64,000 nucleotides of DNA from Arbacia lixula. Lineage: Eukaryota > Echinodermata > Echinoidea > Arbacioida > Arbaciidae. The notes below the pieces were generated by a model. That model saw only the letters and a list, made by a program, of their open reading frames with translations, was not told where the DNA came from and searched no databases. Shown here piece by piece: positions 54,796 through 64,000 of the stretch. The position numbers were made by a program, and so were the translations under genes. Each line of letters starts with the position of its first letter. Positions within the stretch are counted from its first letter, which is position 1. The stretch covers positions 10,806,811-10,870,810 of the forward strand of contig OZ022597.1 of NCBI GenBank assembly GCA_963669155.1, read 5' to 3'.

Positions 54796-56256
54796 CAATA
54801 TAATATATACCGATCAATATATATATATATATATATTTATAACATTATCACTATCATGTATAGCTCTTAGAATCTGGAAATGATAATAGCCAATCTTGTT
54901 CTTTTTCTCTATTGGGGAACTGCTTTGCATACATGCTTGTTTATCAAAATAAAAAGCTTTGTACATTTTGTACTTATAACCAATGATGATAATTTCTGCA
55001 GTCCTGTATTGTTTCCTCGGAGGTGATTTGCGAAAGGATACACTAAGTCGTAACTTGCTTGTAATAGGACCGGGGGTGTTTCACCAAGCTGTTCGTAAGT
55101 TACGAACGACTGGTGATCCCTTCTTGTGCTAAATCAGATTCTCAATTAACAAAGTGTGGTATCGCACTTAGCACAAGAAGGGATCACCAGTCGTTCGTAA
55201 AGTCGTTCGTAACTTACGAACAGCTTGGTGAAACACCCCCCGGGAGTGAGACAGAGGGGACATAGTGATGATGGTAGTGGTGGAGAGAGGAAGAGGGACA
55301 AATCAAAGAGAGAGACGGGAGATAGTGAGAGATGGGGTGAGAGAGAAGAAAAGGTGGGAAGAAAGAACGAGAGGAAAGGTGAGATAGAAATAAGGAAGCA
55401 TTCATAGAGAGAAAGGGAGAGAGAACTAATAAAATGATAAACTAAAAGAGATCGCGATATATAAGACATGACTTTTCTTTGTGTGTGTTTGAAATAAGAA
55501 TATATGACGTTGCGATGGCGTTGAAAATGCAAATGTAAACACAAACAGGTAAAAATAGCACGCCGGAGAAGAAAAGTTATCTTGATAAAGGTCTATGACA
55601 GAAATATCGGTAAACTTTTCTTCTCCTGCGTCTTATTTAATTTCTATCCCTCTCTGCCCATCTGTCATGTCTGTCTCCTAATGTGCTCTTAATTCTTTTT
55701 CTCTTTCCCCTCCCCTCTTACCATCTTTTATTTTCTCTTGCTCATTTTCTATCCCAATGACTATATCAATATTTTTGCGCCTTTTCAAAACATATCTCTT
55801 CGTGTTCATACCTTTAGAGAGAATCATGTTAATTGTGTTATCTTGTGTAATGGTTTGACCCGGGATCTAAAATGTCGACGGCGTAATCTCGCTATACAAA
55901 GGACCGCTAGTCATAACGCGCAATATCCCATACCCGACTGCGACTCATAGCAGGAAGTCGGGGTCGTAGGTCATAAAACATAAGCACACATTAAAAGGAA
56001 AGTCCACCCTGGAGTTAATTTGGTTTTAATAAAGGAAGAAACATGGAAGAAAGACATTAGTTCAGGTTTAATGAAAATCTGTCGAGAGATAAAAAAAAAG
56101 TTAGGATCTTTAAATGTTTTTATCTCGTGGCGCTGCGAAATGCTCTCCTATAATATTTTGTATACTCATTTTTATAAGAAAAAAACCCTCAATATTTTGA
56201 AACGGACCTCCATCCATTTACCTGTGCATTTAATATATCATTGGACACGTTCTTTG
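54796..56256. other. Spacer between the duplicated TRIM segments
   Basis: Contains an AT-rich TA repeat (54820-54838), the foldback MITE, a GA-rich tract (55250-55440) and a fragment with family C features (about 55995-56250, AAAGTCCACCCTGGAGTTAA). I saw no gene. Confidence 0.6.
55071..55243. mobile_element. Foldback MITE with CGGGGGTGTTTCACCAAGCT ends
   Basis: The left GGTGTTTCACCAAGCTGTTC and right GAACAGCTTGGTGAAACACC are perfect inverted copies. The match continues through CGAACGACTGGTGATCCCTT and AAGGGATCACCAGTCGTTCG, giving stems of about 75 bp around a 25-bp loop. It lies between the two segmental copies. Confidence 0.9.
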
Positions 56257-56389
56257 AGGGATATACCTAGTTTATTTTTAAAGAAAATTAAAATCTTAGA
56301 ATCGTGTATAAACTAATAATACACTATATAGAGGTGGTTTAAGGGTTATATAGGCCTATAGTTTTTTTTTAAAGAAAATTTAACTATAT

Positions 56390-56531
56390 AGGACCTATGT
56401 GATAGAGTACGCGCGACCCCGTTGGCTAAGATTATGGTGCACGCGCAACCCCAATGTCCCAGCTCAGATTTGTGTGAGGGTGTAGGTTGGGGATAATTCG
56501 GGTGGCTGTCGCAAAGGGAACTCTCTCTCTG

Positions 56532-56571
<40 letters not shown>

Positions 56572-57300
56572 CTTACAATATGATATTACGTTTGGCTGGG
56601 ATTTTGATTGACTGATTTTCATATAAAGAAACATTTCACTAACAGAATCTACATGAAATTTCAACAAAAATCAATCTTAGGAAAATAGGACTTGTTAAAA
56701 GGCTACGTGTAACTAGTGACGTCACCCATGAAAGGCAGGAATAAAAGCATGACGACGTGGACTCTGGACTCGTGTACAGGAAGTCGACCAACCGAGTCAT
56801 AATGCGAAGAGAAAGAACGCCATTTTTATTAAACATATATCATAATATGTGCTGTATTATACTATGTTGTATCAGGGAGCTAGATACGCGCGCAACCCCA
56901 AGGTCCTATATGTGAGGGTGTAGGTATACCTCGGATGGCTGTTGCAAAGGCAACTCTTTCTTGGCTTACAATTTGATATTACTTTTTGCTGGGATTTCGA
57001 TTGATTGATTTTCATATCAAGAAACACTTTCTTAGCAGAATCGATAGAAAATTTCAACAAAAATCCATCTAACAAAAATGCGACTTGTTAAAAGGCTATA
57101 TGTGTTACGAGTGACGTCACGCGTGAAAGGCAGGAATAGAAACCTGACGAGGTGGATTGTGGACTCGTGTACAGGAAACTCGATCAGCCGAGTCATAACG
57201 CGAGCAGAAAGGAAACCATTATAAAAGAGCAGGTATCATGATACGTGCAGTACTATACTACGCTGTATCAGGGAGTTAAATACAGGTTGTAAATTGTTGA
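56390..57300 (+). promoter_or_regulatory. Doubled TRIM promoter region, copy 2
   Basis: CRE motifs GTGACGTCAC at 56716-56725 and 57111-57120 and TATAAAAG at 57220-57227, in the same order and spacing as in copy 1. Conservation of these motifs in both copies supports, but does not prove, function. Confidence 0.5.
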
Positions 57301-57619
57301 AACACAGGGAAATGGCTGGTGCTATCATTTGAGCTGGCTTCTAGTTCATTGACACGACATCGACTTCGTTTGACTAAAACTGTTTTGGCCAAAAGATTTC
57401 AACAGAGACGGAATTTGTATTGGTCTTCTTTCAAAGACATGCAGTAGCTGTCAGTGCCGGGGATTGGAACGATACCCGTTTTTTGTACTGAACAGCCGCC
57501 GAACAATTCAGTGAAGTTTAACCAAGGTTGAAGAACGCCTTACAAAAAAAGTGGGCTTACAGTCCCTTTTTTCGGAAGTTTGAACTAAAAACAGCTTTGT
57601 TTCTGTTCAGCTGATCAAG
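57245..57619 (+). other. Probable 5' non-coding exon, TRIM copy 2
   Basis: Equivalent of 48155-48527. Ends GATCAAG|GTAAGA at 57619. The acceptor TTTTCATTTCAG lies just before 58938. Confidence 0.5.
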
Positions 57620-58946
57620 GTAAGATCAATCGACGGCTCCTTTTTTGATAGAAAACGTATATACATATATACTATATAAAGACGATCATAGCGACATGGT
57701 TTCGCCATTGCTGAGATAGGGTGAGGAGGGCATAGATAGGGAGAGAAATGAGAGAGGGAGGGGCTGAGAGAGATTAAAAGATGGGGTAGAGAATATCAGT
57801 GAGATGAGGAGAGAGGGAGAGACGAGGAGGAGATAGAGGGACGGAGGGAGGAAGAGACGAGAAAAGAGCGAGATAAATCGACGGTGATAGAGGGGATCGA
57901 GGGAAGGGGTGAGAGGGGAGGGAGGAGGGGAGGGTAGGGGATCGAGGGGGGGGGGGAGGAGAGGGGACAAGCGGGGGGACAAGAGACCGGCCACGCTATG
58001 CGCAATGGTGCGCCATATCAAATCCTCTGACGCCATAAAAAAAAGACCCATTTAGTGATGCGCACGGCCGTAAGCATTGCGCGCGCGCGCGCAGGTAAGT
58101 ACGTTTGCATGCAAAGTGAATCGATGAGCCAGACTTTGTCATTGGCTTGTGGTCTGATAACTATTTCTTTAAAGATAGAAGTCGAACACAATTTTTAACC
58201 TATCAACATCAATATTGGAAAGCGAAGAAAAAATTGCGAGATGACTCATTGGGACTAAGCTGATCGATATCAATTCAATTCAATTCTTTACATAATTTTT
58301 ACATTAAAGAGAAAACAAAACATCTACACAAAAAACAAAGAAATCACAAACACACAGTCATAGATCAGCACATCCACACATGCATTCTAGAAAGTGACTG
58401 TATCTATTTGAAGTCGGTCATGTTATGCTTCCCAAAAGAGTGGGAAGTAATGTGTATGTCATTCATGTTTTTGCTCAGAAAGGGCTCTGTTTGACCTCCA
58501 AACACGAATGCAATTGACAAAACACGAATGCAATTGACATATTTGCATTACCTCCAAATTAGATACGTAAACCACTTAATATCATCCTCATCATATTAGT
58601 AGAACTAAAGATCAAAGTTAGTACTTTCTTCACAAATAACAAAAATGTGCACACAATATTATATTTTAAGTGATATGTCCCTAGAGTACGCGCGCGAGGA
58701 AATCAAGCGTGGACCGGCATAGCAGTGCTAAGAAAAATAATTAAGAAAAAGCATATTTACCTTCCATAATTAGTGATGTTGTTAAAGTTTAATTTCAAGA
58801 TTTTATGGCGGGGGAGGGGTGTAGGTTGCTTTTTATCCCAAAATAACACTCACGTTTTCTTGTTTATCCACATCGTGATGTGTGCAAGTAGTATTTTTAT
58901 AGTCTGTATTTTCTCTCTTTTTCTTCTTTTCATTTCAGAATACAAA

Positions 58947-61357
58947 ATGGCGAGTAAACAGGTAATAGATACGACAACGTTGGAATGCTCTCTGTGCCTC
59001 CAGATTATGACAGAACCCAAGCTGCTGAAATGCACTCACACATTTTGCAAGAAGTGTTTAGTCAAGTACAGTGATTCACAAGGTGGGGTGAGCCAAATAC
59101 CATGTCCGCTCTGTCGAGAACTAACTCCTTTGGAGGAAGGCGGCGTCTCGGAGCTTCAGACGAACATTCCCCTGAAATCCGTGATTGAAGAGGTTACATC
59201 GTGCGTCACGATATGCACCATGTGTGATGAGAAGAGCCAATCTCCAGCGGTGCGTTTCTGTGAGGAATGTTGTGACTTCATGTGCGAAGCGTGCCTGGGT
59301 GATCACGGAACATTCAAGAAGACAGCGCGTCACGAGACAATCACCGTAGAGGACGCTGTCAATGTGAAGCTCAAGGTCAAACGCAAATGTGCAAAACATC
59401 CGCAAGAAGAAAAAGAATGGATGTGCTCGACATGCAAGAAGAAAAAGAATGGATGTGCTCGACATGCAATGAAACAGTATGTTTCAGGTGCCGTATGCTT
59501 GATCACAGTGGGCCAGATCATGAGATTGAAGATGTTGCAAAGTACAGGAAGGCGCTGACAGATAACATTAAATCTCTTCAAATCGAGGTAAACGCTGCCC
59601 GCAGTTTAATCGGAGGTGAGATGCAGGAAATAGAAAACGACGAACTGACAATAGTAGACCCGCCTGTTGAAAAGCTGATAATGACAATAAATGAAGCGTA
59701 TGATGAAAATATGCAAAAGTTCAATGAGAGGCGATGTGAGCTCATTAAAGAATGTAACATTATGAGGGACGAAATTAAAGGACAATTGCGTCAAATAAGA
59801 GACAAACAAGTCTGGAAATTAGGATGCATCAACAGTGCTAACGACTTGATCGAGACTGGGTTAGAACATTTGATAGAGGGACACGCACGGTCTGTCCACG
59901 ATAATGTTTGTGGTAGACTACGCGATGTGTTAGCTAGCGTCAATGGGGAAGATTTGAAGAGGGCGAAAGAGGTTGCGCGTCGGGCTGAACGTCTAACTTT
60001 CACTCGACACGAACTTGATGATAAGCACATTTTGGGTGAGGTCAATGTGGAGGAAGGAGAGCCTAGTCAAAACCAGGGTTCGCTTAGCCAAAATCAAGGT
60101 GCACCGAGCCTAAATCAAGGTGCGCCCAGCCAAAATCAAGGTGCACCAAGCCAAAACCAAGGTGCGCCAAGCCAAAACCAAGGTGCGCCCAGCCAAAATC
60201 AAGGTACGCCCAGCCAAAACAAAGGTACGCCCAGCCAAAATCAAGGTACGCCCAGCCAAAATCAAGGTACGCCCAGCCAAAACAAAGGTACGCCCAGCCA
60301 AAATCAAGGTACGCCCAGCCAAAACAAAGGTACGCCCAGCCAAAATCAAGGTACGCCGAGCCAAAACCAAGGTACGCCCAGCCAAAACAAAGGTACGCCC
60401 AGCCAAAACAAAGGTACGCCCAGCCAAAAGCTTAAACAATTCGGGATTCGTGCTGGTATCCTTCCTCGGGCGGAACCTCCGAGCCAGATTGAGCCAATCG
60501 CAAGCATCGACCAGAGTGGGCAGAGCCCCGCTCAGGGTCAGCTGACATCTAACCAGCCTAACAGCTGGGTCCTGTGCCAGCGAGGCTTTCTCCACTTCTC
60601 CAACTCCAACAGTGTCCCTCAGAGCATGGTGGCTACTCATGACGGTAGGATGGCAGTGGCCATGGTAGGGCAGTGGGGTAGCCAAGGCGGTGGGGTAGAG
60701 GTGTTTGGTATGAGTAGGTCACAGGGAGTAAAGCTACAGGGAGTACAAGTTCTCGGTGTATCTGTCTTGCGCGATGGGCGCTGTGTAGTCCGTGACTCTG
60801 ATGGCAAGATATCTCTCTACTCGAGGCAGTGGAAGAAACTTGACGCTGTATTTCAAGGGGTGGATGGTACATCCGGTGGTATGTGCGTCGATAGAAACGA
60901 TCGCATATATGTCGGGTGTGGTGCTGCCAGGGTAGTGCGCGTGTTTACACCAGAGGGTGGGGCACCAGTCAAAGAGATCCCTTGTCATGGCTACAAACCA
61001 TGGATCGTCTGCACCATGAATCACAGTGAGATGCTGGTAGTGAGTGATCATTCATCAGTCAGAGTGGTGGATGGAGAGGGCAAGGTGATGTATGACATCA
61101 AGGGTGAGGGCTTCGATGCGCGCGTTGTTGTGCTGCGCGATGACAACATCCTGATTGGATGGTGGAAGGCCTATCAGCTGAATGTCCATCTGTATACGAA
61201 TCAGCTGAGGCTCGTCAGGAGAGTCTTCGCTCATTGGAATGCCTTTCGCAGTATTAATGATATCATGGAATTTTCGACAGGGCAGATCGCTGTATGTGGC
61301 GAGTCTAAACTGCTGATCCTCCATAAGACAGAGCACTCGCCTGTTCAGAGTACATAA
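58947..61357 (+). pseudogene. TRIM copy 2, frameshifted in B-box 2
   Basis: Reading from MASKQVIDT (58947), the RING and B-box 1 are intact. A 32-bp tandem duplication (59403-59434 repeated as 59435-59466) shifts the frame after KEWMCSTC. Translation then ends at 59558, giving 203 residues. The original frame resumes beyond the duplication and is open to 61357, with intact coiled coil, a longer heptad array (about 17 units, 60063-60429) and propeller. All else is near-identical to copy 1, so the break is young. Alternatives are an assembly or sequencing error, or a truncated RING/B-box 1 product with its own role. Confidence 0.85.
60063..60429 (+). repeat. 21-bp coding minisatellite in TRIM copy 2 (about 17 units)
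   Basis: APSQNQG and TPSQN(K/Q)G units. K and Q versions alternate in blocks, unlike copy 1 where the last six are all K. This shows independent expansion after the duplication. Confidence 0.9.
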
Positions 61358-61799
61358 ATCCTCTGTGTCCAGCTCTACGCCAATCAAATTACAGAGTCCC
61401 TCAACGTATCCTATGAATAGAGTAATGATTAGGATACTCGTGCGCAGTAGAAAAATTTGTGACCAGTTGTTTCCTAGCAATGCCCGATCTACGTGCTATT
61501 TTTTAACTTCATATGAAGTTCCTGTGTGTCTTTTAAACGACTTTTTAAAGGAACTCTTTAATCATATTATTTTTATTATTCTGTGATAGTGAAACAACAT
61601 ATTCATTATTCTAGGTAAAAATTTGAGTCATATTTTAGCATCAATATTCCTAAAAACCAAACTTAAAAGGAGACTAAATAAACCCTTAAAAACCTGAATT
61701 ATATCAATGAAAGGAAACATTTTATAAAATAAGTCTTCAAGAACATGGCGAGCATAACTGTGTTAATATTCGTAATAACACATATCTAAAATAATAATA

Positions 61800-62140
61800 A
61801 TACTATTTAGAAAATAGTAAAACTTTCTGTAACACCATGTAACCACATGGTGTTACAGAAAGTATTCTCTAGAGATATTTTCCCACTTGTGAGGTGAAGA
61901 AAGGAGAAGAGGAGAGATGATTGTTTTATAACACTTACACAAGATCATTTTAGCTTTAGTTTTCGATGTTTTAAACCGAAAATAAATGGGATTAAATGGA
62001 AGTACAAGGAGTGAGTGGTGATGAGAGTTGTGAACTAGTCACAAAGTAGTTATACAGAGATAGAAAAAAGAAGAAAGCAGAGGGGCAAAGTGTGGAGAAA
62101 CTATAGGTTGCTATAGAAACCCATAGTTGCAAAACTTACT
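61800..62140 (-). mobile_element. Penelope 3'-tail fragment (duplication copy 2)
   Basis: Same order of motifs as 52625-52915. It contains a local inverted repeat at its start (ACTTTCTGTAACACCATGT and its complement, 61821-61862) that copy 1 lacks. Confidence 0.75.
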
Positions 62141-62169
62141 ATAACTTGCACTAATGCAGTTTTTTTAAC

Positions 62170-62730
62170 GGAGTATAGGATGTTTTGGCTAACAATAAGC
62201 ATATAATTGGTATATTTATTGATCTTAGCAAGGGTTTGGTATACTTGACAATAATATTTTATTATAGAAGCTACAACATTATGGCATTCGGGGTATTGCA
62301 CTCTCGTGGCTTAATAATTCTTCATCACAAAGACAACCATTCATTTCTTTTGACTCAACTCAATCAAACACAATACCCACAATAGGTGGAGTTCTGCAAA
62401 GTTCAATATCAGGCTCGTAATTATTCTTGATTGATGTTTAATTATATTTCAAATGCGTCCCCTGCGTTACAGTATATCATTTTTGCTGATAATACGAATA
62501 TGTTTGTTCTTACCATGATTTTAATCGCTTGATTACTATTTGGAATAACGAATAACCGAAATTATCCACATGGTTCAAAAGTAAAATGATGTTAGTCAAT
62601 CTAAGCCAAACGAACTTCATTTACTTTAAAGATAGTAAGAAAACTGTTCTGGGTAACTTTGATTTCATTGACGGTAATTCGATTGAATAAACTAGAATTA
62701 CTACATTTCCTGGTAATACAGGCCCTATAT
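62170..62730 (+). pseudogene. LINE reverse transcriptase remnant (duplication copy 2)
   Basis: IGIFIDLSKGLVYL, then IGGVLQS, and SIFADNTNMF-like residues near 62480-62510, the counterpart of the remnant at 52960. The active-site box is altered (FADN). Not functional. Confidence 0.6.
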
Positions 62731-63247
62731 CAATGTGTCAGAAAAAGCAATTCGAGTATGTTGTTATACCTCACAATACAGGGATCCCATATACCCACAT
62801 TTTCTTCAGCTTAAATCATCAGATTAATGATGTCAATTTCCAACAAAAAACTTTTTTATGTTTCGCCTCAATTCAGACCTTTTACCCCAAACATCAAATA
62901 CAATATGTCAAGCTTATTCGCAAGTTCATCCATACTGAACTAGAAAATCGACAAATCGACATTTATTTAACCCAAGGTTTGCACTTGCGTATACCTCAAG
63001 TAGACACTCTGGCCCTCATACTCGGAATTCCCTCCCCACCGAAATGAAAATGATATACATGTACTTTTTATGGAAAGCTGTAAAGTTTCACCTCCTTCAA
63101 CAAACTCTTTATGATTGTACTTTAGTATGCCAAGATAATAATTGTATTATTGTGTTGATCTCCCACGGCTTGCAACGACAATGTTGTCGCCTGCAAAATT
63201 GTTCTCATGTAAAATAATAACATAAAGAAGTTGGAGTGGGACAGTCA

Positions 63248-63285
<38 letters not shown>

Positions 63286-64000
63286 TCTTTCCCCCTTTCT
63301 ATTCCTTACTCTATCCTGTACATAATGTAATTAGTATAAAGTTTTTTCATACTTTCAGGCTTCGGCTTATTATACAAACCCTTCTGTTTGATTTACATTC
63401 ATTTTGTACAATGGTACTACGGAGTATTTGATATAATTTGGGCTTTCATTCCGTCAAGCTACGGCTTATTATAAATAGCCCGTTACATGTATTTCATTCA
63501 TTTTGTTATATTATTATTCTTAAATATGCATGTACGATGTAACATACGTATCTACATTTTTATTCTCATTTGATGTATAGGAAATCAAGCAAAAAAAATA
63601 AAAAGGTCAAATCAAATCAAGCCGAATATGAAAGAGGAGATTGTTAAAAAAAAAATATATATCCTTGTCAAAATGCCGCTCTGTGGAAATTGTACAGGTA
63701 TATTTCTTAAACACTGTATGGGCGGCGCATATTATTCATGTAACAACAGTGCGTGTAAGCCTTGCTTGTAACAATTGTTCTGATATAAGTTTGATGTTAC
63801 GTTACACTAAAAGAAAATTAGTCACAAGCGGATTTACTGATGATAAAAAATTATGATCAGTCTATTAATAGGCAATGCATCTTATTTAGGGAATCATGGG
63901 AAGAAAATGTTACATGATGTAGATATAAACCAGATAAAAGAAATGTACAATATCATGTATATTCCTATAGAGCTGTAATACCTTGTTAATATATATTAAT

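Larger units (their letters stand above)
56257..64000 (+). repeat. Segmental duplication, copy 2 (TRIM locus), runs off the right edge
   Basis: Starts GAGGGATATACCTAGTTTAT, equivalent to 47028, and is still aligned with copy 1 at 64000. It lacks the family D MITE and most of the purine minisatellite, but has the same gene order. Further tandem copies may lie to the right. Confidence 0.93.

Noticed and set aside
1-64000. tRNA, rRNA and snRNA genes
   Set aside because: Reading for conserved A/B boxes and typical snRNA or rRNA strings gave nothing convincing. A covariance-model scan would be needed to be sure.

Overview
The window is metazoan nuclear DNA with split genes, GT-AG introns of 1-6 kb and many short palindromic DNA transposons. 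The mix of a CCP/HYR secreted protein, a locally duplicated TRIM gene, a Penelope-like retroelement and dense MITE families fits a marine deuterostome. An echinoderm, probably a sea urchin, is my inference; no species-diagnostic gene is present.

Layout. (1) 146-6083, minus strand: five exons of a secreted CCP-HYR-CCP protein that runs off the left edge. (2) 6084-14795: no gene recognised; MITEs, a LINE 3' remnant and a 1.4 kb minisatellite of 30-bp units. (3) 14796-40633, plus strand: an 11-exon gene for p50RhoGAP (ARHGAP1-like; BCH/CRAL-TRIO domain, proline-containing linker, RhoGAP domain), 531 codons with every intron phase matching. (4) 29613-33681, inside its intron 6: a young Penelope-like element with 1,207-bp inverted arms. 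(5) 40640-47027: mostly non-coding, with one orphan 3'-terminal exon (46206-46274) and one broken minus-strand coding remnant (41401-41780). (6) 47028-64000: two copies of a segment at least 7.7 kb long, each with a promoter region, a 5' non-coding exon and a TRIM gene (RING, two B-boxes, coiled coil, heptapeptide repeat, propeller-like C-terminus). The first TRIM copy is intact; the second is frameshifted by a 32-bp tandem duplication in B-box 2.

The most unusual observation is in the RhoGAP gene. At least five tandem arrays in its introns are built from the gene's own exon-intron junctions. Exon 4 (8 copies, 127 bp), exon 6 (9 copies, about 76 bp) and exon 10 (about 20 copies, 64 bp) each have upstream arrays whose every unit carries the 3' splice site plus the first bases of the exon. 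The 5' splice site of exon 3 starts a 45-bp array, and the 3' part of exon 6 with its donor is repeated downstream. In each case only the exon-proximal copy continues into true coding sequence. The arrays therefore hold rows of decoy splice sites in a conserved signalling gene.
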